A stretch of 64,000 nucleotides of DNA from Candidatus Gastranaerophilales bacterium (GTDB taxonomy: Bacteria; Cyanobacteriota; Vampirovibrionia; Gastranaerophilales; Gastranaerophilaceae). Positions 34,546 through 42,215 of this stretch are shown in pieces. The notes under the pieces are model-generated. The model searched no databases, had not been told where the DNA came from, and was given only the letters and a program-made list of their open reading frames with translations. Location of the stretch: NCBI GenBank assembly GCA_910586855.1, contig CAJUJH010000001.1, positions 825,339-889,338 of the forward strand, in the 5' to 3' direction. A program made the translations under genes and the position numbers. Within the stretch, counting starts at the first letter, position 1, and each line of letters opens with the position of its first letter.

Positions 34546-35931
34546 TTACTTATCAATCTCATCTTTTAATTTGTATGCGGCGGTTAAAAGCGGGTCAATT
34601 GTGGATGAAAAAGCCGGTGAATAGGTTAAATCAAGATGCAGAAATTCTTGCACGGTTAAATTTGCCCTCAAGGCTGATGTTACTGTATAAATTCTCTTAT
34701 CAGCATCCCCAACGCCTACTGCCTGTGCTCCTAAAAGCTCACCAGTTCTTTTGTCTGCTACAAGTTTTACGGTAATACTATTGGAATCAGGCATATATCC
34801 TGGCTTATCTCTTTTTGTAACAGTTGCTGTAATGGGCTCTATACTGGAGTTTTTGGCAAAAATTCTGGCCTTTGTTTCCGTTAATCCTGTTGTGGACATT
34901 GAAAAATCAAAATAGCTTGTAACTGCTGACCCTAAAATACCGTCAAATGCTTCATAAACTCCGTTTGTATCGGTATTTACATTAATACCTGCAACACGCC
35001 CCTGTTTATTTGCAATGGTTCCAAGTGCTGCATACATTGGTCTTTTGGTTATAAGGCAGGTTTCTTCCGTGCAATCGCCCGCAGCCCAGATATGCTCAAT
35101 ATTTGTCCTCATTCTGTTATCTGTTTTGATACCGCCCGTGATGCCAATTTCAATCCCTGCTTCTCTTGCAAGTTCTACATTTGGGACAACCCCTGCTGCT
35201 ACTACGCAAAAATCAGCATGGAGGGTTTTTCCGTTCCTTGTAACGGCACCTGTAAATTCCTTTGTTCCGATAAACTCTATTATTTCATCATCTAAGATAA
35301 AATCTACATGTTTGCCGTCGCGCTTTGTTATGTAATCCTTTATTATAGTGCTAATTTCAGGGTCGAACTGACTCATTATTTCGTGGTTTCTTTCTACTAC
35401 TGTAACGTTGAGTCCGTTTTTTACAAAAGCTTCTAAAATTTCTATCGCAATATACCCGCCGCCCAAAATTATTGCACTCTTTGATTTTTCCATCTTTTCT
35501 TTGATTTTGATACCATCATCTAAAACCTTTAAATGGAAAATATTTTCAAGATTAATATTTTTTACCTTTGGTGTATACGGTCTGGAGCCAACACAAAGTA
35601 CTAATTCATCATAATTTACTTTTTTTATTTCACCGACACCATTTACCATAGTGTTAAAAATAACACTTTTTTCATCAGGCAGAATCCGCGTACATTTATG
35701 ATTTAAAAATACATCTATTCCCTGTTTTTTAAAATCCTCCGGCGTTCTTATGATTAAATTCTGGTAGCTTGGTACTGAACCTTTAATATAATAAGGCATA
35801 CCGCAGGCAGAATATGAAATCATATTTTCCATAGTATAAAGTTCAACAATATTTTCAGGGTTTACCCTTTTTGTTTTGGCGGCAGTTTTGGGGCCTGCGG
35901 CGCACCCTCCTATAATAACGATTCTTTTCAT
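34546..35931 (-). CDS. CoA-disulfide reductase/NADH oxidase family flavoprotein
   Basis: Pyridine nucleotide-disulfide oxidoreductase of the single-cysteine class, 461 residues from ATG 35931. RIVIIGGCAAGPKTAAKTKR is the FAD motif; Cys43 in ISYSACGMPYYIKG is the redox cysteine used by CoA-disulfide reductase, NADH oxidase and persulfide reductase. SAIILGGGYIAIEILEAF is the NAD(P)H site, HIWAAGDCTEE the second FAD site, and the dimerisation domain fills the last 120 residues. Which thiol or O2 substrate is used cannot be told. The longer frame from 35970 overlaps the divergent rsmD and is rejected. Confidence 0.85.
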   Translation of the reverse strand: MKRIVIIGGCAAGPKTAAKTKRVNPENIVELYTMENMISYSACGMPYYIKGSVPSYQNLIIRTPEDFKKQGIDVFLNHKCTRILPDEKSVIFNTMVNGVGEIKKVNYDELVLCVGSRPYTPKVKNINLENIFHLKVLDDGIKIKEKMEKSKSAIILGGGYIAIEILEAFVKNGLNVTVVERNHEIMSQFDPEISTIIKDYITKRDGKHVDFILDDEIIEFIGTKEFTGAVTRNGKTLHADFCVVAAGVVPNVELAREAGIEIGITGGIKTDNRMRTNIEHIWAAGDCTEETCLITKRPMYAALGTIANKQGRVAGINVNTDTNGVYEAFDGILGSAVTSYFDFSMSTTGLTETKARIFAKNSSIEPITATVTKRDKPGYMPDSNSITVKLVADKRTGELLGAQAVGVGDADKRIYTVTSALRANLTVQEFLHLDLTYSPAFSSTIDPLLTAAYKLKDEIDK

Positions 35932-35964
35932 GATAGTATTTAGAATAATAAAGGAGGATAAACT

Positions 35965-36510
35965 TTGCATTTGACAGGCGGGCTATTTAAAGGTAGGATT
36001 ATTTCCACCCCAAAAGGTGAAAAATTTAATGTGCGCCCAACTTTATCCAAGGTGCGTGAAAGTGTTTTCAATATTCTATATTCTTATTATGGCGATTTTT
36101 CCAATCTTTCTTTTCTTGATATGTTTGCAGGTTCCGGCATTATGGCACTTGAAGCATACTCTAGAGGATTTAAAAACATAACGGCAATTGAAAACGACTC
36201 CAAAGCCTTTTGCGCCGCTAAAAAAACTTTTTCCTTGCTTGATTCTTCTTTATCTTGCGGCGGTATTAATATTATCAAGGGTGATTCTTTAAAGATAGTA
36301 TCTAAATTTGAAAAATTTGATGTTATTTATATTGACCCGCCTTGGGAATTTGATTACGAGCCCATAATCTCTTGTGCTCTTGAAAAACTTACTCCAAATG
36401 GCATAATTGTTGCTGAATATGATAAAAAACTTTCAAATTTACCTTCCGCACCTGCTCCTTTTAAAGAAAAAATCTACGGCAGAACAGGAATTAATTTTTA
36501 TAAAAAATAA
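35965..36510 (+). CDS. rsmD: 16S rRNA (guanine(966)-N2)-methyltransferase
   Basis: Methylates G966 of 16S rRNA. The 181 residues show LTGGLFKGRIISTP, VRPTLSKVRESVFNIL, the SAM-binding FLDMFAGSGIMALEAYSRG and the catalytic IDPPWEFDY (DPPY type). Start is TTG at 35965, preceded by AAAGGAGG at seven bases, the strongest ribosome-binding site in this area. The usual neighbour coaD is not present. It is divergent from the flavoprotein gene. Confidence 0.9.
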   Translation: MHLTGGLFKGRIISTPKGEKFNVRPTLSKVRESVFNILYSYYGDFSNLSFLDMFAGSGIMALEAYSRGFKNITAIENDSKAFCAAKKTFSLLDSSLSCGGINIIKGDSLKIVSKFEKFDVIYIDPPWEFDYEPIISCALEKLTPNGIIVAEYDKKLSNLPSAPAPFKEKIYGRTGINFYKK

Positions 36511-36543
36511 GTTTAAGTATTCCGTTTTAATTTAATCAACATC

Positions 36544-36571
36544 TTGAAAAGCATAAAAATTAGGTTATAAT
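36544..36571 (+). promoter_or_regulatory. Promoter of the 36.6-kb small RNA candidate
   Basis: TTGAAA (36544-36549) and TATAAT (36566-36571) are 16 bases apart and would start transcription near 36578. There is no coding frame downstream before the terminator, so the promoter appears dedicated to a non-coding transcript. Confidence 0.65.
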
Positions 36572-36577
36572 AAAGAT

Positions 36578-36667
36578 ACAAGATAGTTTGATACGGTAAA
36601 TTCTCGGCACCGGGCCAACAGGCGACAGAGGAACAGTCCGAGTCCTCATAATCAGACTATCTTTTTT
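36578..36667 (+). ncRNA. Candidate structured small RNA, about 90 nt, unknown class
   Basis: A self-contained transcription unit with a near-consensus promoter, then a GC-rich core, and an intrinsic terminator. The terminal stem AGATAGTTTGAT (36581-36592) pairs with ATCAGACTATCT (36651-36662) and is followed by T6. Inside, CTCGG (36603-36607) can pair with CCGAG (36638-36642), GCC-AACA-GGC (36614-36623) forms a hairpin, and GAGGA (36628-36632) can pair with TCCTC (36643-36647). The last pairing crosses the first, giving an H-type pseudoknot. GAGGAACAGTCC resembles part of the RNase P conserved region, but the RNA is far too short for that. Its 3' end overlaps the end of the convergent gene by 16 bases. 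Confidence 0.6.
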
Positions 36668-37122
36668 AATTTTCTAATTTTAGATTCATCGCATCTGTGA
36701 AAAGTTGTAAGATAATTTTCTTTGCCATCTTGTGTAGTTTTAACTACGATTTCATATAGTTTATTATTGACGTTTTTAAAAAATCTGAGATTTCCTTTTC
36801 TATCAGTAAATAACTCATCATAATTTCTAACAATTTCATTAATTTTTTCATAATCATAAAATTTTAAATCAGGATGATTAATTTTATTTTTCAATAAACT
36901 GTCCATTGAAAATTTTATTGTAGAAAACCTTGCATTTAATAGCTTTTTGCACTTTTTATTAAGGCTGCCTATATAGTAATAATTATTTAGAATCTCCTTG
37001 TTAAATTTATTGCGAACATAGTTGATTGATTCCTTTTGATTTAATAATGATATTGATACTAAATATTCTTCAGCCTTTGTATAAAAGGTTTTTAAATTCT
37101 TATATTCTCTGCCAGTCTCCAT
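36652..37122 (-). CDS. Hypothetical protein, possible BECR-fold nuclease-like
   Basis: Not securely recognised; 156 residues, Lys/Asn-rich and basic. The C-terminal half, with ELFTDRKGNLRFFKNVNNKLYEIVVKTT and then NYLTTFHRCDESKIRKLKK, resembles phage Barnase/EndoU/colicin E5-RelE-like (BECR) domains that end in a strand-Thr-Phe-His pattern; this is a weak impression only. It lies 15 bases downstream of the EF-hand gene and is probably co-transcribed with it. Its final codons overlap the terminator stem of the convergent small RNA. Confidence 0.45.
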   Translation of the reverse strand: METGREYKNLKTFYTKAEEYLVSISLLNQKESINYVRNKFNKEILNNYYYIGSLNKKCKKLLNARFSTIKFSMDSLLKNKINHPDLKFYDYEKINEIVRNYDELFTDRKGNLRFFKNVNNKLYEIVVKTTQDGKENYLTTFHRCDESKIRKLKKIV

Positions 37123-37137
37123 TGATTTTTTGCTGTG

Positions 37138-37662
37138 TTACGATTTTTCAGTTTCTATTTCTTTATCTGCTGAAGTTTCGTAAAAAATACTCATACCTTT
37201 TGTAGTGTGTTTTGGGTAATTGTCTTTCATCTCATCGATTTCTTGTTCTATGCCGTAGGCAGCAATTTCTTCATTTGTAACACGGCCGTCTCCGTTTTTA
37301 TCAATTTCTGAAAAATTATTTAAAACAGTTTCTAGAAGTGAACTTGAATAATTTGAATTATAGCAAAGTTCACACAATTGCTCATATGTTAAACCGTTTC
37401 TTGACATACTTGTTGTATAATTCTGCAGCTCATCCTTTGAAATTATCCCATCCCCGTCTTTATCAATTTTTCCAAAATTATTTGTTAGATAATTTACAAA
37501 CGTATAATTCAACTGTTTTTTATCAACATCTTCACTTGGGTTTGTAATGTTTTCAAGACTCAATCCCTTTCCTGAAACACCTGTCATTAGCTGGGCATAA
37601 TTTCCAACCAATCCATTTATAGCTTGCAAAAATAAGCTTGAACCATTGAGTCTGTTTGCCAT
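37138..37662 (-). CDS. EF-hand calcium-binding protein
   Basis: 174-residue protein with two canonical EF-hand loops: DKDGDGIISKDE (67-78) and DKNGDGRVTNEE (121-132). Both have Asp at positions 1, 3 or Asn, 5, and Glu at 12, so calcium binding is very likely. The N-terminus (LFLQAINGLVGNYAQLMTGVSGKG) is uncharged and carries no clear signal peptide. AAGGAAA lies upstream of the ATG. Co-transcribed with the following 156-residue gene. EF-hands are not common in housekeeping bacterial proteins, and the pair looks lineage-specific. Confidence 0.8.
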   Translation of the reverse strand: MANRLNGSSLFLQAINGLVGNYAQLMTGVSGKGLSLENITNPSEDVDKKQLNYTFVNYLTNNFGKIDKDGDGIISKDELQNYTTSMSRNGLTYEQLCELCYNSNYSSSLLETVLNNFSEIDKNGDGRVTNEEIAAYGIEQEIDEMKDNYPKHTTKGMSIFYETSADKEIETEKS

Positions 37663-37735
37663 TACAAAATTTCCTTAAATTTTAACCACACTAATATTTT
37701 AATGATTTTTTGATAAAATCAACACCTTTAAATGA

Positions 37736-37769
37736 ATGACTCCCGCTGTATGTAAAAAACGGGAGTCAT
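37736..37769 (-). terminator. Hairpin downstream of gatA
   Basis: ATGACTCCCG / CGGGAGTCAT is a perfect 10-bp stem with a loop of about 14 bases, 21 bases after the gatA stop on the minus strand. The tail is only moderately T-rich. Confidence 0.6.
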
Positions 37770-37789
37770 AATCAAAATGTCAAATTATA

Positions 37790-39250
37790 TTACAGATTTG
37801 CAAGCTTAGTGTGAAAATCTGTTTGGGATTCAAAATTATAAGCTGCTCTTAACAATGGTTCTTCTTGAAGTACTTGGCTGATTAACTGCATGCCAATCGG
37901 CATACCGTCTTTATCGAACCCTGCAGGGATGCTTATAGCAGGAGCACCGATTAAGTTAGCGCAAATTGTACCAATGTCTGTCAAATACATTGCAAGCGGG
38001 TCTTCATTTCTTGAACCGATATCAAATGCGGTTGTGGGGCAAGTAGGGCTTATTAAAACATCAACTTCTTTAAATACACGGTCAAAATCATCTTTAATTA
38101 AGCGTCTTAACTGCTGTGCTTTCTTATAATAAGCATCATAATAACCGCTTGAAAGAGCATAGGTCCCAAGCATTATACGTCTTTTAACCTCATCTCCGAA
38201 ACCTTCTTTTCTTGTTTTTGTGTACATTTCCATAAGGTTTTTGGCATCTGCTGTTCTGTGACCGTATTTTACGCCGTCAAAACGTGCAAGGTTAGAGCTT
38301 GCTTCAGCTGTTGCAATAATATAATAAACACCGATTGAGTGCTTTAATAAAGGTAAAGACACTTCTTGCACTGTTGCGCCAAGCTTTTCATAAACTTTAA
38401 TAGCATCTTCGACTGCTTTTTTAACGCAATCAGATACCCCTTCACCCATCAATTCTTTAATAACGCCGCATTTTAAAGCCTTAATATCGTTTTTAAAGGT
38501 TTTTGAGATTTCTCCCACAGGCATATTTAATGATGTTGAATCTTTTGGGTCATATCCTGCAATTGTTTCGTATAAATCAACAATATCTTCTGTGCATCTT
38601 CCAAAAGGACCAATCTGGTCCAATGATGAAGCAAAAGCAATTAAACCGTATCTGGAAACCCTGCCGTATGTAGGTTTAAACCCTGAAATACCACAAAAGC
38701 TGGCTGGAAGCCTGATGGAACCTCCCGTATCAGAACCAAGAGCAACAGTAGCTTCAAGTGCTGCAACTGAAGCTGCAGAACCGCCTGAAGAACCTCCGGG
38801 TACCTTGTTTAGATTGTGTGGGTTATGAACTTTTTTAAACGCAGAATTTTCATTTGATGAACCCATTGCAAATTCATCCAGGTTTGCCTTACCTATAACG
38901 GGAACAAGGTTTTCTCTCAATTTTTTACTAACCGTAGCATCATATGGAGATACGAAGTTTTCTAAAATCTTACTTGATGCTGTTGTTTTAAATCCTTTTA
39001 AATTGATATTATCTTTTAATGCAAGAGGAATACCTGCCATTTTGGGTAAATTTTCGCCTTTTGCAATTTTTTCATCAACCTTTTTTGCGGTTTCAAGCGC
39101 ATACTCTTTTGTTAGAGAATTATAAGCGCCGATTTTATCTTCGACATTATCTACTCTTTTATAGCTTTCTTCAACCAGTTCAACTGCAGAAACTTCCTTT
39201 TTTAAAAGAGCTTCTCTCATTTGAACCGCTGTCTTTTTCAATAATTCCAT
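37790..39250 (-). CDS. gatA: Glutamyl-tRNA(Gln)/aspartyl-tRNA(Asn) amidotransferase subunit A
   Basis: Glutaminase subunit of GatCAB, which amidates mischarged Glu-tRNA(Gln). The 486 residues show the amidase signature: catalytic Lys in PLALKDNINLKGF, PGGSSGGSAASVAA with the cis-Ser, and the nucleophile Ser in GSDTGGSIRLPASFCG. GYFKPTYGRVSRYGLI-type sequence (SGFKPTYGRVSRYG) and the C-terminal GAPAISIPAGFDKDGMPIGMQLI are family-typical. GGGAG precedes the ATG. gatB and gatC are not adjacent. Confidence 0.94.
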   Translation of the reverse strand: MELLKKTAVQMREALLKKEVSAVELVEESYKRVDNVEDKIGAYNSLTKEYALETAKKVDEKIAKGENLPKMAGIPLALKDNINLKGFKTTASSKILENFVSPYDATVSKKLRENLVPVIGKANLDEFAMGSSNENSAFKKVHNPHNLNKVPGGSSGGSAASVAALEATVALGSDTGGSIRLPASFCGISGFKPTYGRVSRYGLIAFASSLDQIGPFGRCTEDIVDLYETIAGYDPKDSTSLNMPVGEISKTFKNDIKALKCGVIKELMGEGVSDCVKKAVEDAIKVYEKLGATVQEVSLPLLKHSIGVYYIIATAEASSNLARFDGVKYGHRTADAKNLMEMYTKTRKEGFGDEVKRRIMLGTYALSSGYYDAYYKKAQQLRRLIKDDFDRVFKEVDVLISPTCPTTAFDIGSRNEDPLAMYLTDIGTICANLIGAPAISIPAGFDKDGMPIGMQLISQVLQEEPLLRAAYNFESQTDFHTKLANL

Positions 39251-39294
39251 TTAAAAACTCCCGTTTAAATTTTATTTTGGTGTAAAATTATTTT

Positions 39295-39663
39295 ATGTCA
39301 AACAAAATTAAAGGTAAATACGGTGAAGAAATTGCCGTAAATTATCTTATTAAAAATGGCTGTAAGATTGTAGAGAAAAATTACCGTTTTTCAAGATATG
39401 GAGAAATTGATATTATCGCTCTTGACGGTTCAATACTATGTTTTATTGAGGTTAAAACAAGAACTTCAGATAGATTTGGCACTCCTTTTGAAGCGATTAC
39501 AAAAACAAAACTCAATAAAATAAGGAAATGTGCATTTTTCTATCTCCAAAATTCTAAAATCCATTATAAAAAATTTAGAATTGATGCAATATCTGTTTTC
39601 TTAAGTGCAAAAGAAGACGTCAAGGAACCTGTAATAAAATATATTAAAAATATTGAGTTTTAG
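39295..39663 (+). CDS. yraN: UPF0102 family protein YraN
   Basis: Small predicted nuclease-fold protein of 122 residues. GKYGEEIAVNYLIKNGCKIVEKNYRFSRYGEIDIIALDGSILCFIEVKTR is the diagnostic UPF0102 region and includes the restriction-endonuclease-like Glu-Ile-Asp and Glu-Val-Lys residues. Function in bacteria is not settled. The ATG has no ribosome-binding site; a TAAAAT box six bases upstream suggests a leaderless or nearly leaderless mRNA. Confidence 0.9.
   Translation: MSNKIKGKYGEEIAVNYLIKNGCKIVEKNYRFSRYGEIDIIALDGSILCFIEVKTRTSDRFGTPFEAITKTKLNKIRKCAFFYLQNSKIHYKKFRIDAISVFLSAKEDVKEPVIKYIKNIEF
39296..39301 (-). promoter_or_regulatory. Candidate -35 box of gatA inside the yraN start
   Basis: Minus-strand TTGACA (39301-39296) lies about 45 bases upstream of gatA, with A/T-rich -10-like sequence (CAAAAT) 16 bases further on. 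It overlaps the first codons of divergent yraN, so the two promoters may interfere. Confidence 0.35.
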
Positions 39664-39758
39664 TTACAAAATGTAAAATTTACTGCAATATTTTATCTTC
39701 AGGTGTTTTGTACCTTTTACACACCTTGGTAATTCTTAAATAATGTTGGAAAAAATAA

Positions 39759-40973
39759 ATGATTGGTTTGCAAGATTTATATACAAAATTTTCAAATACT
39801 GCATTCAAAGGCGGGCTAAAACCCGCTCGCAATGCGCTGTCTACCCCCCCCTTCACCTTTTTAGGCAATATTAATACATCAAATCTTGCACCTTTGCAAT
39901 CTGATACAGTTTCTTTCACAGGTATCAGTGTTTATGATAAGAACAAAGGAAAACTTGCCAGAAAGGCTGATTGCCCCAAAACATCAGAACTGGAGCTTAT
40001 TCATACTGCCCGAAAAGCAAAAAAACAAAGCTCAGAGGATGATTCATCCAAGAAAATGGATTACCGTGCTTTTGGATTATACAGAGAAGTTCTACCCGTT
40101 GCGTCAGAAGTTCATGAACAAGCGAAAAAGCTTGAAAAACCATTTGAATTGAAAATGTGTGTTTTTGATTCTCTTGTAAATGGTACAGGTAAATTTGCCA
40201 GAAGCAAACCGATTGCTAAAAAAGAAACAAGAGTAAAAAGTACGCAATCTATTGCAAAAAAGACTGCTGCAAAGCTTTCTGAACTTGTTGGAGATGATTA
40301 TAATTACAATATTCAAGTATCTCCTATTTTTATAAAAAGTAAAATCCATGACCTCCTTGGTGCAAGGTTAATACTTACCAATGGTTCACCAGCTGAAATG
40401 AACAGTGTTATTAATAGATTAATTGAACTAATGGAAAATAGTGATAAACCTATTAAAATTAAATCCATAAAAAATTATGGCAGTCACCCTTATCTTTCTC
40501 CATCTAAATTAGACAAGCTTGAATCTGCAAGCTATAAAGTCAGCAAGGATTTTCCAGAAGTGGCAAACAAGAAAAAGATTTCAGGATACACAGCAACACA
40601 TATTGTATTTGAAATGAATAACGGTATTGATGCTGAAATTCAAATATTGGGAAGAGGGGTTGCAAGAGTTAAAGAAATTGAAGATATTTGTTATAAAGGA
40701 CTTCAAGGTAAAGCAATTTCCGGGTTGCCTGAAGTTTCAAAAGCACTTAAAGCAATAAGCAAAGATGATGATAGATGTATTGAATATTATAAATATATAG
40801 CTTCAGCTTATGATACTGCTAGGGCAAAATGGGATAAAATGCCGGATGAAGAGCTTAAAAAACAGAAGTTTCCTTCAATTGATACAAAAAAATTCCCGGC
40901 ATGTCTTGATTTAAATAATATTGAAGCTGAACTTAAAGAGCAAGCTTTAAGAAAAAAGCGTAAAGGGTACTAA
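39759..40973 (+). CDS. RelA/SpoT-domain nucleotidyltransferase with SFTG N-terminus
   Basis: 404-residue protein. From about residue 155 it matches the (p)ppGpp synthetase fold: RVKSTQSIAKKTAAKL, FIKSKIHDLLGARLIL (Asp198, the DLxGxR metal-binding motif), KKISGYTATHIVF (GYxxxH) and IDAEIQILGRG (Glu293/Gln295, the EIQ motif). There are no HD hydrolase, TGS or ACT domains, so it is not a standard Rel. The first 100 residues are disordered with AFKGG, TFLGN and VSFTGIS. Codons 29-31 contain an eight-C run that may cause frame switching. It could be a small alarmone synthetase or a toxin of the toxSAS/Tas1 kind; it stands alone. Confidence 0.7.
   Translation: MIGLQDLYTKFSNTAFKGGLKPARNALSTPPFTFLGNINTSNLAPLQSDTVSFTGISVYDKNKGKLARKADCPKTSELELIHTARKAKKQSSEDDSSKKMDYRAFGLYREVLPVASEVHEQAKKLEKPFELKMCVFDSLVNGTGKFARSKPIAKKETRVKSTQSIAKKTAAKLSELVGDDYNYNIQVSPIFIKSKIHDLLGARLILTNGSPAEMNSVINRLIELMENSDKPIKIKSIKNYGSHPYLSPSKLDKLESASYKVSKDFPEVANKKKISGYTATHIVFEMNNGIDAEIQILGRGVARVKEIEDICYKGLQGKAISGLPEVSKALKAISKDDDRCIEYYKYIASAYDTARAKWDKMPDEELKKQKFPSIDTKKFPACLDLNNIEAELKEQALRKKRKGY
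39811..39826. repeat. GC-rich inverted repeat inside the RelA/SpoT-like gene
   Basis: GCGGG and CCCGC flank CTAAAA, followed by TCGCAATGCGC, itself partly palindromic. The block is markedly more GC-rich than its surroundings and precedes the C8 tract. Confidence 0.5.
39844..39851 (+). repeat. C8 homopolymer in coding sequence (possible contingency tract)
   Basis: Eight consecutive C in the Thr-Pro-Pro codons 29-31 of the RelA/SpoT-like gene, the only such C run seen in this AT-rich window. Slippage here would put the catalytic domain out of frame. Confidence 0.7.
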
Positions 40974-41058
40974 TTTTAAATATCTTAAAAAACTTGAAAC
41001 CATCCTTTCTTTGTAGTACAAATTTTATTGTACTTAGTTCACAAAGTAAGGAATTAAT

Positions 41059-42162
41059 ATGGTTAAAAAACTTATCACAGAAGACACTAGAATGTTCTTA
41101 ACCGGAAATGAAACCATAGCCTACGCTGCAAATGCTGCAGAAGCTGAGTTTATGTACGGTTATCCTATTACACCGCAAAACGAAATCATGCATACCTGGT
41201 GTAAATTACTTCCAAAAACAGAAGCTGGTTTTCTTCAAACAGAAGATGAAATTTCAGCCGGTTTTTCTACAATTGGCGGTATTTTAGCAGGTAAAAGGGC
41301 TTTTACTGCAACTGCAGGCCCCGGCAATGTTATCATGCAGGATGCTCAAAGCATGGCTGAAATGATGAGAATACCATTTGTTTGTGCGGTTATGCAAAGA
41401 GGCGGACCTTCTACAGCTACGGTTATTTACGCTCAACAAGAAACAAGATTAACATGCTTTGGCGGAAACGGTGAAGGCTTCAGAATCGTTTATTCAACAG
41501 CAGGTCACCAAGACCTTTATGATTATATGATTAAGTCATTCAATACTGCTTGGAAATACAGATTCCCGACATTTATGTTAGCTGACGGTTATCAAGGTAA
41601 AATGAGAGAACCTGTTACATTATATGACCCTGCTTCACGCGGTATCAAAATGGAACCAACTCCTGCATTCTTAAGAGCTCAAGGCAAAATTGATGTAGAT
41701 AGAAAAGCAAATCACATGAGAAATACATTCAACCTTGAAGAAGAATTAATGGAAGTTCTTGATTCTTATCAGGCTGAATTTGATAGAATTTCTCCTGAGA
41801 TTGAAGAATATCTTGAATACAAAGCAGAAGACGCTGAAATTCTTATTATAGCTCACGGTATCGTTGCACGTTCAGCTATGACAGCTGTTGATGAATTAAG
41901 AGCAAAAGGTATTAAAGCTGGTTTATTCAGACCTATTACTTTAAGACCGTTAGCTGTTAAACCTTTAAGAGCAGCTGTTTCTCGCGCTAAACAAGTATTG
42001 TTTACAGAATCTGCAAACGGACAATTGGCTCAAATGGTACTAGAAAAAATCTACGGACTTCAAACTCCATACTCAACTTTATTCAAGATGGGTGTTGGCG
42101 TTACAGGTGATGACATTGTTCAAAAAGTTGAACAAATGGTAAAAACACCTGCTACTGTGTAG
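41059..42162 (+). CDS. 2-oxoacid:ferredoxin oxidoreductase subunit alpha
   Basis: Alpha subunit (367 residues) of a ferredoxin-dependent 2-oxoacid oxidoreductase that makes acyl-CoA, CO2 and reduced ferredoxin. TGNETIAYAANAAEAEFMYGYPITPQNEIMH is the pyrophosphate/pyrimidine-domain start, FLQTEDEISAGFSTIGGILAGKRAFTATAGPG contains the Glu that activates thiamine diphosphate, and LIIAHGIVARSAM begins the transketolase C-like domain. The separate delta ferredoxin downstream indicates a four-subunit KOR/VOR-type enzyme; 2-oxoglutarate versus branched-chain 2-oxoacids cannot be decided. AAGGAAT precedes the ATG. Confidence 0.88.
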   Translation: MVKKLITEDTRMFLTGNETIAYAANAAEAEFMYGYPITPQNEIMHTWCKLLPKTEAGFLQTEDEISAGFSTIGGILAGKRAFTATAGPGNVIMQDAQSMAEMMRIPFVCAVMQRGGPSTATVIYAQQETRLTCFGGNGEGFRIVYSTAGHQDLYDYMIKSFNTAWKYRFPTFMLADGYQGKMREPVTLYDPASRGIKMEPTPAFLRAQGKIDVDRKANHMRNTFNLEEELMEVLDSYQAEFDRISPEIEEYLEYKAEDAEILIIAHGIVARSAMTAVDELRAKGIKAGLFRPITLRPLAVKPLRAAVSRAKQVLFTESANGQLAQMVLEKIYGLQTPYSTLFKMGVGVTGDDIVQKVEQMVKTPATV

Positions 42163-42215
42163 TTTTTAACTATGAAATATAATAAAAGTAAAAAGAATTA
42201 AATGAGGATAAATAA

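Noticed and set aside
36578..36667. RNase P RNA or SRP RNA in place of the unknown small RNA
   Set aside because: GAGGAACAGTCC resembles the RNase P conserved region I, but the unit is about 90 nt and lacks the matching conserved region V; the SRP domain IV motif is absent.
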